Of a stretch of DNA of 45,604 bases, positions 1 through 6,729 are shown in pieces; positions within the stretch are counted from its first letter, which is position 1, and every line of letters begins with the position of its first letter. Below the pieces are notes generated by a model. The model had not been told where the DNA came from. It did not search any database and saw only the letters and a list, made by a program, of their open reading frames with translations. The translations under genes were made by a program, and so were the position numbers. Origin of the DNA: Rhodovibrionaceae bacterium (lineage in GTDB: Bacteria; Pseudomonadota; Alphaproteobacteria; Kiloniellales; DSM-21159); assembly GCA_028279885.1 (NCBI GenBank), contig JANQMX010000008.1, forward strand, positions 1 to 45,604, read 5' to 3'.

Positions 1-1
1 C

Positions 2-739
2 CTCGGAACGCTTGAGGTGAAGACCTTCTTGCCGCGAAGCAATATGGCGAATGGGATGTGGCTGAGTGCAGACGGAAAGGCGCTGCTTGTTGCCGAACAG
101 GGAACCATGACGACGCCAGGTGCCATTAGTCGTATCAACTTGGCCGATCGAACACGTTCAGTCGTCGTTGATTCTTTTGAAGGAAAACCCTTCAATTCAC
201 CGAACAAGGTCATCCAATCGTCGAACGGTTGGATCTACTTCTCAGACCCGGATTACGGAGCAAATCAGGGCTTCAAGCCGGAGTCGACACTCCCAATGGC
301 CGTCTACGCGTACAATCCGAGTACCGGTACGACGCACCGTCTAACCACAGAACTTGCCCGACCACACGGTCTTGCTTTATCGCCGGACGAGACGGTCTTG
401 TACATCAGTGATACGGATGCCGTTGACGGAAAGCACCCGTACAACGCCGCAAAATCTCATTCCATTCTGTCCGCACCACTTGATGCGCCTGATAGATTAG
501 GGCGTCTAACGGAGGTTCTATCCGTTCCAGTGGGCATTCCAGATGGCTTCATCGTTACGGCGCCGGACTATGATCTATGGGTGGGCGCGGGTGATGGTCT
601 ACGGCACTATCGCGCGAACGGCACCCTCAAGGCGCTGTATCCGGAAGGGGGACCCGTGTTCAACGTTACCCGGCACGGCAACATAGTCTATTCGACCGCT
701 GACACGGCTATCTGGCAGACTCGAATCGGGCCAGATTGA
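2..739 (+). CDS. SMP-30/gluconolactonase-like beta-propeller protein, 5' end outside window
   Basis: The reading frame is open from the first bases of the window, so the GTG at 17 is probably internal and the true start lies upstream. The visible part (about 245 codons) has the SMP-30/gluconolactonase/LRE pattern of a six-bladed propeller hydrolase. NSPNKV resembles the metal-binding Asn region, GLALSPDETVLYISDT is the typical blade motif, and GIPDG carries the conserved Asp expected to bind the catalytic divalent metal. Members hydrolyse sugar lactones or related esters; the substrate here cannot be told. Base composition looks less GC-rich than the genes that follow. The family call is firm and the function is inferred. 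Confidence 0.75.
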   Translation, partial: LGTLEVKTFLPRSNMANGMWLSADGKALLVAEQGTMTTPGAISRINLADRTRSVVVDSFEGKPFNSPNKVIQSSNGWIYFSDPDYGANQGFKPESTLPMAVYAYNPSTGTTHRLTTELARPHGLALSPDETVLYISDTDAVDGKHPYNAAKSHSILSAPLDAPDRLGRLTEVLSVPVGIPDGFIVTAPDYDLWVGAGDGLRHYRANGTLKALYPEGGPVFNVTRHGNIVYSTADTAIWQTRIGPD

Positions 740-932
740 ATTAGAGCGCACGGCCTCTGGTATTCATCCCCAGTACGCAAGGTTCTGGGACGCGGCATCA
801 GCGGATCGTTTCCGACAGGCCGTGCTAGGGCAACCTGTCGATTGTGCGCGACTTGAACCAGCGGACGATGACCTGAGCCCGAGCCACCGTGCTGCTACCA
901 ACTGAGAGCAGTTGCACAGGCTCTACAACGGC
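740..932. other. Intergenic gap between convergent genes
   Basis: About 190 bases lie between the lactonase stop and the stop of the leftward DMT exporter. I see no open frame with family features and no clear terminator hairpin followed by a T-run. Confidence 0.5.
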
Positions 933-1838
933 CTATCTGGCGTGCCGCGGCAAGAGCGATAAGGCGATGCCACCCAGGACAAGGGCCCCGGCGGTCAAGA
1001 GGCGTGGTGTCAGCGGCTCAGCCAGCAGAAGCACCCCAGCCGCGAGGGCAATGACCGGCACGCTGAGTTGCGCGATGCCTGCAACCGTCGTCGGAATGGA
1101 TGGCAGGACCCGGTACCACAGCGCGTAACCCAGACCGGATGTCACGGCACCAGCGACGATGGCTGTAACGACGCCAGCCACGGACAGTGGACCGCTGCTG
1201 CCAAGGAGCATGGCCAAGCCGGTAAGCGGGACACAGAGCAGGAAGTTGCCTGCCGTTGCACCCAAGGCATCCGCTTCGGCGCGCCCCAACAGGGTATAGC
1301 CCGCCCATCCGATGCCGGCTGCAACCATCGCCAGGGATCCGGCCAATGGGACTGCTGTCTGTCCGCTGGGCCAAAGGAGGATGCAGAGACCAAGAAGCGC
1401 GATCAGCGCGCCGATCCAGCGCATGAGCGGAATGGTCTGCCCTTCCCAAACCGCCCATCCAAAGACAACGACCTGAAGTACGCCAAACAAGATCAATGCA
1501 CCCAAACCGGCGTCGAGGCTGATGTAGGCCCAGGAAAATCCGATCATGTAGACCGCCAGCATTGCGGCACCGGCTAGTCGTCTGGGCACCCAGAGCACCG
1601 GTTGGGCTGCGGCTCGCGGTAGGATCAGCGCCCAGAGGACGGCAGCCCCAGCAACGACCCGGATCGCCGCAAAATCCATCGGGGCCATCTGAAACTCGGT
1701 GACTGCGACCCGATTGAGAACGGAATTGGCCGCGAACGCCGTCATGGTCAGCGCAACAAAGAGGAAAAGAAGGAAGCGGTTGTCGACCCGCTTCACCCCG
1801 CTTGAGCGGAGTGAACAGGTCTTATCCGGGCCCTTCAC
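933..1838 (-). CDS. DMT superfamily (EamA) transporter
   Basis: This inner-membrane protein of about 300 residues is hydrophobic throughout and has the two-fold EamA arrangement of about ten helices. It opens with a segment around FLFVALTMTAFAANSVLNR, typical of drug/metabolite exporters. The likely role is export of an amino acid, nucleoside or other small metabolite; the substrate cannot be predicted. The longest frame starts at a GTG at 1838. A second GTG at 1796 gives an N-terminus (MKRVDNRF...) closer to family members, and neither has a strong ribosome-binding site. The gene follows a small ferredoxin-like gene on the same strand, 26 bases away. Confidence 0.8.
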   Translation of the reverse strand: MKGPDKTCSLRSSGVKRVDNRFLLFLFVALTMTAFAANSVLNRVAVTEFQMAPMDFAAIRVVAGAAVLWALILPRAAAQPVLWVPRRLAGAAMLAVYMIGFSWAYISLDAGLGALILFGVLQVVVFGWAVWEGQTIPLMRWIGALIALLGLCILLWPSGQTAVPLAGSLAMVAAGIGWAGYTLLGRAEADALGATAGNFLLCVPLTGLAMLLGSSGPLSVAGVVTAIVAGAVTSGLGYALWYRVLPSIPTTVAGIAQLSVPVIALAAGVLLLAEPLTPRLLTAGALVLGGIALSLLPRHAR

Positions 1839-1864
1839 TGAGAGCGGCTCGCCGGGCGGCGCGG

Positions 1865-2074
1865 CTATTGACTATTCCGCGTTAGACCCAGTGCGCCGGA
1901 GGGACCGGCTTTGATCGTCTCTTCGAGCGCATCGAGTTCGGCCGCGTCAGGATCGATCCAGGGATCACGATCGAGATTGAACACCGAAGGCAGGCGCCCA
2001 ACGCACTTGCCAGCGTGAACACAGACGTTCTCGTCGTAGGTGACCGTGGCCTGTTTGCCTTTGTAGCTCTGCAT
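1865..2074 (-). CDS. Small (4Fe-4S)-binding-like protein (Fer4_19/YjdI type) lacking one cysteine
   Basis: This 69-residue protein matches the divergent mono-cluster ferredoxin family that includes YjdI. It has the N-terminal YKGKQATVTYD strand, the CVHAGKCVG motif (Cys18 and Cys24 region), then VFNLDRDPWIDPDA. Family members have CPSGAL or CPTGAL near the C-terminus. Here the same place reads AGPSGAL: a GGT glycine codon stands where TGT or TGC is expected, so one cluster ligand is absent. The rest of the domain is well kept. The gene faces away from the GlxA regulator across 164 bases and may share its control region. Loss of the ligand may abolish or change cluster binding. Confidence 0.75.
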   Translation of the reverse strand: MQSYKGKQATVTYDENVCVHAGKCVGRLPSVFNLDRDPWIDPDAAELDALEETIKAGPSGALGLTRNSQ

Positions 2075-2238
2075 ATCCGCTTTCTTTCTCGTTCGATGAC
2101 TCGCGGCGTTTCGGCTTGCCGGTCTCGCTCGTCTTCATGCTTCCAGCGTCACTTGCACCGACTATGGGCGGTAACCGTCGTACAGAGCAGGGCTGATTCA
2201 GCCTGATCCATGCGATTTCAGCCACTATATCCATCGAT

Positions 2239-3276
2239 ATGAGGGAGCTGATTGACATCGCCATCGTGACCACGCCGGATGCTGAAGCCGGGGTGGCGCT
2301 GGGAATCCACGACGCCTTTTGGTCCGTCGGCCGTCTATGGAACCAGGCTCATGGCCGTGAGGACACTCCGGTTTTTGCGCCCCGGATAGTCAGCGCGAGC
2401 GATGAACCGGTCATGACTGCGACCGGCGTCGTGCTCCGCCCAAATGCAACGATTGGCGACGGTGCGGCCTGGGATATCGTATTCGTGCCGTCGCTTTTGC
2501 CCTGCGACGGCAAGTGTCTGCCCGATGTCGAGCCGGCGCTGCTCGACTGGGTGAAACAATCGAAGGCGGCGGGCTCCAGCGTCGTCTCGTCTTGCACCGG
2601 ATCGTTCCTGCTGGCCGAAGCAGGACTGCTCGACGGATGCGAAGCAACGACCCACTGGGCCTTCGTCGATGAATTCCGACGCAGCTATCCCAGGGTGACG
2701 GTTCACGGTGATCGGACCCTTGTCGCGGCCGATGAGCAAGCCTCCGTTGTAACGGCAGGAGGTGCATCGTCATGGACCGATCTGACGCTCTACCTCGTCG
2801 GACGCTTCGCCGGCGAGGAAGAGGCTCGGCGTTTGGCGCGCATGTCGCTCTTCGATTGGCATCATCAGGGACAGAACCCCTATGCACGGCTCACGACCCG
2901 GTCTCAGACCTCGGATGGAATTGTCCAACAAGCCCAAGAGTGGATTGCCCTGTCCTATGATCAGCAAAACGTCATAAAGCGGGTAATCGGAAGATCGGAG
3001 CTGGCGGAAAGGACGTTCAATCGGAGGTTTCGTGCGGCAACGGGCATGAGCCCTCTCGAATACCTCCAAGCCGTGCGCTTGGAAGAAGCAAAGCAGCAGT
3101 TGGAAACCGAAGACGCGACGGTCGAAGACATCGCCTATGCGGTCGGCTACGACGATGTGTCGTCATTTCGGCGCTTGTTTAAGAGCAAGACAGGCATAAC
3201 CCCGGCCGAACACCGCAAGCGTTTCAAGGCCCCGCAGATCTACTATGGGTCTTCACAACGGTCACGGAACGGCTGA
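2239..3276 (+). CDS. GlxA-family transcriptional regulator (DJ-1/PfpI plus AraC domains)
   Basis: The protein has 345 residues in two modules. The first (about 1-190) is a class I glutamine-amidotransferase/DJ-1-PfpI domain with the SCTGSFLLAEAGLLDG elbow carrying the conserved Cys, followed by ATTHW. The second (about 225-335) is an AraC-type double helix-turn-helix ending in VEDIAYAVGYDDVSSFRRLFKSKTGITPAEHRKRF. GlxA-like regulators usually activate nearby catabolic or detoxification genes. The divergent ferredoxin-like and DMT genes are the natural candidates, but the target is not shown. The ATG at 2239 lacks a clear ribosome-binding site, yet it gives the expected N-terminus. Confidence 0.88.
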   Translation: MRELIDIAIVTTPDAEAGVALGIHDAFWSVGRLWNQAHGREDTPVFAPRIVSASDEPVMTATGVVLRPNATIGDGAAWDIVFVPSLLPCDGKCLPDVEPALLDWVKQSKAAGSSVVSSCTGSFLLAEAGLLDGCEATTHWAFVDEFRRSYPRVTVHGDRTLVAADEQASVVTAGGASSWTDLTLYLVGRFAGEEEARRLARMSLFDWHHQGQNPYARLTTRSQTSDGIVQQAQEWIALSYDQQNVIKRVIGRSELAERTFNRRFRAATGMSPLEYLQAVRLEEAKQQLETEDATVEDIAYAVGYDDVSSFRRLFKSKTGITPAEHRKRFKAPQIYYGSSQRSRNG

Positions 3277-3284
3277 GCTCCCAC

Positions 3285-3302
3285 GCGCGTCCTTGGACGC
3301 GC
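3285..3302. terminator. GC-rich palindrome between convergent genes, possible bidirectional terminator
   Basis: Perfect 8-base arms GCGCGTCC and GGACGCGC are separated by TT, starting nine bases after the GlxA-regulator stop and just before the end of the leftward DUF1826 remnant. There is only a short pyrimidine stretch after it, so termination is a guess from position and shape. Confidence 0.4.
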
Positions 3303-3305
3303 TTC

Positions 3306-3515
3306 CTATGCCTCTTCATCCAGGTCGTGAACCGGATCGAGGACGATCCGCGGGTTGCCTGTCGCTTCGATCGGCGGGGAGCGATGTAGAAACCCCGAGC
3401 GCGGAATAGTTGGCCAGATCGCCGCCGCATAGCCAGGGCTTTGGAGGGCCGATAGCTCCTCCGGCATCTCGACGATACGGAAGGGCGGGGCAGCGCCTTG
3501 CGCGACGCTGCCCAG
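3306..3515 (-). pseudogene. Internally deleted DUF1826 remnant downstream of znuA
   Basis: Immediately after the znuA stop, another leftward frame is open and ends in a TAG at 3306-3308. Its start is unclear because no ATG is present; a CTG at 3515 is the nearest candidate. The translation reads like two ends of one DUF1826 protein joined together. An N-terminal stretch (FRIVEMPEELSALQ..GYAAAIW) is followed almost at once by the C-terminal signature LHRSPPIEATGNPRIVLDPV. From memory full-length members have roughly 200 residues, so over 100 central residues appear to be missing, probably with a further two-residue loss near the end. DUF1826 genes are often found beside zinc-transport and CobW-type genes, which fits the location. 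The family call rests on remembered motifs. Confidence 0.45.
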
Positions 3516-3523
3516 TTGTGCCC

Positions 3524-4705
3524 TCAGGATGACAAGGCCTGCGCAAGTGTCGTTGCGTTGTGCCGCATCATGTCGAGATAGGTGGGCGCCGGACCGTTCG
3601 GGCCGGAGAGGGCGCCGGGATAGAGTGTGCCGCCGATCGTGGCGCCGGTCTCGTTGGCGATCTGCTCGAGAAGCCTCGGGTCGGTGATGTTCTCGATGAA
3701 GACCGCCGTGATGCCCTCGTCACGGATGCGTTCGATCAGCCGTGCGACGTCCTTCGCCGAGGCCTCGGACTCGGTGCTGAGTCCCTGGGGTGCGAGGAAG
3801 GTCAAGCCATAGTCGCGGCCGAAATACTGGAAGGCGTCGTGTGAGGTGACGACCGTGCGACGGCTCTCTGGAAGCCCCGCAATGATCGCGCGGATATCGG
3901 CATCGAGCGCCTCGAGCTCGGCGACGTAGGCCGCCCGGTTCTCATAGAAGGTGCCTGCGTTCTCGGGATCGGCCTTGGCGAGCGCGGCCGTGATGTTGTC
4001 GACATAGACAACCGCGTTGCTGAGGCTCTGCCAGGCATGCGGGTCATAGGCGCCGTGGTGATGGTGGTGGTGTCCTCCCGCCTCGGCATGCTCGTCGTGG
4101 CCGTGGTGGTCGTGGTCGTCATGACCCGCGTGATCATCGTGACCCGCGTGGTCATGGTGCTCGTGTTCCGCTTCCTTGGCATGATCGTGGTCATCATGCT
4201 CCGCGTGGTCATGATGGTCGTGCTCGGCGTGCTCATCGTGCCCGTGGTGGTCGTGGTCGTGCTCTTCTTTCTCGGCCTGCTTGGCGTGAGCGTGGCCATG
4301 GTGATCGTGGCCGTCATGGTCATCGTGATCGTCGTGGTCGTCCTCGTAAGCAATCGGCTCGATCCCGTTCGTCGCCACGACCCGTACCCCGTCGAAGCCG
4401 GAGGCCTCGATCAAGCGATCCATCCAGCCTTCGAACTCCAGTCCATTGACCACCAGGATTTCCGCGTCGCTGACGGCCCGCGCCGCGGCCGGCGTCGGCT
4501 GATAGACATGCGCGTCACCGTCCGGGCCGACCAGCATGGTGACATCGACGTGCTCGCCGCCGATGCGCTCCACCATATCGGCGAGGATCGAGAAGCTGGC
4601 GACCACGGGGATCGGCTCATCGGCCTGGGCCATCGTGGGGGCTGCGGCCAGAGACAGGGCGACCAGAGCGGCAGCGGATTTCAGCAGGACTCTACGGCAG
4701 GGCAT
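3524..4705 (-). CDS. znuA: Zinc ABC transporter substrate-binding protein ZnuA with very long His-rich loop
   Basis: This periplasmic zinc-binding protein of the ZnuABC importer has 393 residues. A signal peptide (MPCRR, then a hydrophobic stretch to about residue 27) precedes the cluster A-I fold. Likely metal ligands lie in DAHVYQPTP (His66), DPHAW (His223) and SHDAF. Residues about 121-217 form a loop rich in His and Asp (39 histidines by my count) on the DNA segment 4055-4345; this charged loop is a hallmark of ZnuA but is unusually long here. The gene starts 12 bases after znuB ends and is the last intact gene of the operon. Release from Zur repression under zinc shortage is expected from the operator upstream. 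Confidence 0.95.
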   Translation of the reverse strand: MPCRRVLLKSAAALVALSLAAAPTMAQADEPIPVVASFSILADMVERIGGEHVDVTMLVGPDGDAHVYQPTPAAARAVSDAEILVVNGLEFEGWMDRLIEASGFDGVRVVATNGIEPIAYEDDHDDHDDHDGHDHHGHAHAKQAEKEEHDHDHHGHDEHAEHDHHDHAEHDDHDHAKEAEHEHHDHAGHDDHAGHDDHDHHGHDEHAEAGGHHHHHHGAYDPHAWQSLSNAVVYVDNITAALAKADPENAGTFYENRAAYVAELEALDADIRAIIAGLPESRRTVVTSHDAFQYFGRDYGLTFLAPQGLSTESEASAKDVARLIERIRDEGITAVFIENITDPRLLEQIANETGATIGGTLYPGALSGPNGPAPTYLDMMRHNATTLAQALSS

Positions 4706-4717
4706 GTTTCTGTCCTT

Positions 4718-5587
4718 TCACGTTTCGAGGGGAGGGCGCGGCAAGGCGCGCGCGGCAAGGCCACCTACCGGCCCAAGGAGGAGCGACAGCCCGTAGAGGA
4801 AGCCCGCCACTAGGATGATCGCCGGCCCGGACGGCAGGCTGAAATGGTAAGAGAGGAGCAAGCCGATGACGCTGGAGACGATGGCGACGGCCATTGCGAC
4901 GGCGATCAGCCGGCCGATGCTGGCCACCCAAAACCGCGCTGCGGCGGCTGGCAGGATCATGATGCCGACAGCCATCAGCGTGCCGAGCGCGTGGAAGCCG
5001 CCCACGAGGTTCAGCACGACCAGCGTGAGAAAGGTGAAATGCGTCACCGCGCTAAGTCCGCTGACCGAGCGCAGGAACATGGGGTCGGCGCATTCGAGAA
5101 CCAGGGGCCGAAACAGGCCCGCAAGCGTCAGGACTGTGAGGCTGGCAATGGAGCAGAGCAGGATCAGCGCGGCGTCGTTGAGCGCAAGCACCGTGCCGAA
5201 GAGCACATGCATCAGGTCGACATTGCTGCCGCGCGTCGAGACGATCAGCACGCCGACCGCCAGCGAGATGAGATAAAAGGCCGCGAGGCTCGCATCTTCG
5301 CGAAGTGCCGTGGCGCGGGCGACGAAGCCCGACAGCAGCGCTACGGCCATGCCGGCAATCAGTCCGCCGATGGTCATGGCTCCCAGCGAAAGTCCCGCGA
5401 TGAGATAGCCGACAGCCGCCCCCGGCAGGATGGCATGGGCCATGGCGTCACCCGTCAGGCTCATCCGGCGCAGCATCAGGAAGACCCCGACGGGCGTTGC
5501 GCCGACCGATATGGCAATGCAGCCCAGAAGCGCTCGGCGCATGAAGCCGAAGTCGGCGAAGGGCTGGACCAAAGCCTCCCAAATCAT
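4718..5587 (-). CDS. znuB: Zinc ABC transporter permease ZnuB
   Basis: This ABC-3 family inner-membrane permease of 289 residues has about eight hydrophobic segments. It begins MIWEALVQPFADFGFMRRALLG and contains GDAMAHAILPGAAVGYL, the conserved cytoplasmic coupling region of the ZnuB/MntB family. The frame is open further upstream, but the ATG at 5587 is preferred because it overlaps the znuC stop as ATGA and gives the family N-terminus; the upstream extension is arginine/glycine-rich frame shadow. With ZnuC (ATPase) and ZnuA (binding protein) it forms the high-affinity zinc importer. Confidence 0.93.
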   Translation of the reverse strand: MIWEALVQPFADFGFMRRALLGCIAISVGATPVGVFLMLRRMSLTGDAMAHAILPGAAVGYLIAGLSLGAMTIGGLIAGMAVALLSGFVARATALREDASLAAFYLISLAVGVLIVSTRGSNVDLMHVLFGTVLALNDAALILLCSIASLTVLTLAGLFRPLVLECADPMFLRSVSGLSAVTHFTFLTLVVLNLVGGFHALGTLMAVGIMILPAAAARFWVASIGRLIAVAMAVAIVSSVIGLLLSYHFSLPSGPAIILVAGFLYGLSLLLGPVGGLAARALPRPPLET

Positions 5588-6327
5588 GCGGCGCTCCGTC
5601 CGCAGGTGTGGGGAGGGCCGGCGCAGGCCTCGCACATCTGCCGCGCGCGGAACTGGTTTTCCGCCGTCAGCACCTCTGCCGTGGGTCCATGGGCGACAAG
5701 CTCGCGGGCGAGCAACAGCGTTTCCGGGAAGTAAGCGCGCACCGTGTCGATATCGTGCAGAACGGCCACCACCGTGCGCCCCTCGCCATGCCATCGTTGC
5801 ACCACAGCCAGAAGGTCGGCCATGGTCTTGGTGTCGATGGCGGTAAAGGGTTCGTCAAGAAGCACGAGCCGCGCATCCTGCAGGAGCAGCCGGGCGAAGA
5901 GGGCGCGCTGCATCTGGCCGCCTGACAGAGACCCGATGGGCCGCGTTTCGAAGCCTTCGAGCCCGACGGCCGAGATGGCCTCCGCGACCCGCTGGCGGCT
6001 CGCCCGGGATAGGGACCCGAAGGCGCCGATCTCGCGCCAAAGACCCAAGGCCACGAGATCCACGACCGACAGGGGAAAGGAACGGTCGATGTCCGACTGC
6101 TGGGGCAGGTAGGCGATGTCGTCGCGGGCGAGGGTGCCCAACGAAAGCCGCCCCCCGAGCGGCGCAAGCGTGCCGATCACTCCTTTCAGCAGCGTCGATT
6201 TGCCGGCACCGTTGGGCCCGACGATGGCTGTCAGGCTACCTTCGGTGATCTGGCTATCGAGGTTTTGCACGGCCGGAAGCCGGTCGTAGCCAAGGCTAAG
6301 GTCCTGAAACGCGACGGCGTAGGTCAT
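5584..6327 (-). CDS. znuC: Zinc ABC transporter ATPase ZnuC
   Basis: This 247-residue ABC ATPase energises zinc import. It has Walker A (GPNGAGKST), Q-loop (YLPQQSD), signature (LSGGQ), Walker B (LVLLDEP) and switch His (VLHD). The ATG at 6327 is chosen because it overlaps the stop of the preceding 44-codon reading frame as ATGA and opens directly into MTYAVAFQDLSLGYD; the longer open frame upstream is a shadow. The C-terminus is unusual in holding closely spaced Cys and His (CEACAGPPHTC), which could bind zinc. The stop overlaps the znuB start. Confidence 0.93.
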   Translation of the reverse strand: MTYAVAFQDLSLGYDRLPAVQNLDSQITEGSLTAIVGPNGAGKSTLLKGVIGTLAPLGGRLSLGTLARDDIAYLPQQSDIDRSFPLSVVDLVALGLWREIGAFGSLSRASRQRVAEAISAVGLEGFETRPIGSLSGGQMQRALFARLLLQDARLVLLDEPFTAIDTKTMADLLAVVQRWHGEGRTVVAVLHDIDTVRAYFPETLLLARELVAHGPTAEVLTAENQFRARQMCEACAGPPHTCGRSAA

Positions 6328-6458
6328 AGACCCCCCGGCGTGGCCGTCGCCCAGAAGAAGCCGGCCCAGAGCGCCGCGACGATCAGGGCCGCGCCGGCGA
6401 GCCGGGGGCCAACGCCGATCAGCAGCAGCCGCAGAGAAGAGGCGGAGCGCCCCCTCAT
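6324..6458 (-). CDS. Small single-span membrane protein (44 aa) translationally coupled to znuC
   Basis: This short frame encodes 44 residues: a basic N-terminus (MRGRSASSLRLLL), then one hydrophobic span (LAGAALIVAALWAGFFWATA) and a short tail. Its TGA overlaps the znuC ATG as ATGA, and its own ATG overlaps the stop of a preceding 14-codon frame in the same way. That arrangement, with a purine-rich AGGGG about nine bases upstream, strongly suggests real translation. It may be an accessory subunit of the zinc importer or only a coupling device. I do not recognise a named family. Confidence 0.55.
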   Translation of the reverse strand: MRGRSASSLRLLLIGVGPRLAGAALIVAALWAGFFWATATPGGL

Positions 6459-6499
6459 GCGCAGCACCCCTGCAACGCTGGCAGCATCCTCGCCTGCAT
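6455..6499 (-). CDS. Possible 14-codon leader peptide of the znu operon
   Basis: The frame MQARMLPALQGCCA starts at an ATG at 6499 with a good GGAGA ribosome-binding site about five bases upstream. It stops at 6455 in an ATGA overlap with the 44-aa membrane peptide. An in-frame ATG at 6520 would add seven residues. Paired cysteines at the end hint at a possible metal- or redox-sensing leader, but this is inference. Confidence 0.3.
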   Translation of the reverse strand: MQARMLPALQGCCA

Positions 6500-6566
6500 C
6501 TGTTCTCCACGCTTGTTCATGCGTCTGTCATTCTGGGTGTTTCTGTCGATTATGAAGCAAGGCAAG

Positions 6567-6583
6567 ATGCTATAACGTAACAT
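6567..6583. promoter_or_regulatory. Zur box (zinc-responsive operator) of the znu operon
   Basis: The 17-base sequence ATGCTATAACGTAACAT agrees at 14 positions with the alphaproteobacterial Zur consensus as I remember it (ATGTTATAATATAACAT). It has imperfect inverted arms ATGCTA and TAACAT. It lies about 70 bases upstream of the leader peptide and about 240 bases upstream of znuC, in an AT-rich patch between the divergent znu operon and the gene at 6730. Zur with zinc would block znu transcription here. Confidence 0.7.
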
Positions 6584-6729
6584 TAAGTCGTGGGAAAGAT
6601 GGAGTCTGGGAGGTGTATTCGCCGTCCTGTCGCCGCGTCTAGCAGCTATCAGAAGACTGCCTGCGCCCTTGGGCAAGTATCGATGATGTGAGTGGACGCG
6701 TGCTCCGAGAGCGCTAGACTGGTAGCAGC

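Noticed and set aside
4055-4345. CRISPR-like or satellite repeat in the His-rich DNA
   Set aside because: The short repeats are in-frame codons for His, Asp and Gly inside znuA, without spacers.
4037-4813. Long plus-strand frame opposite znuA rich in Val and Met
   Set aside because: It is the antisense of the His/Asp repeat codons; znuA has motifs, a signal peptide and operon context.
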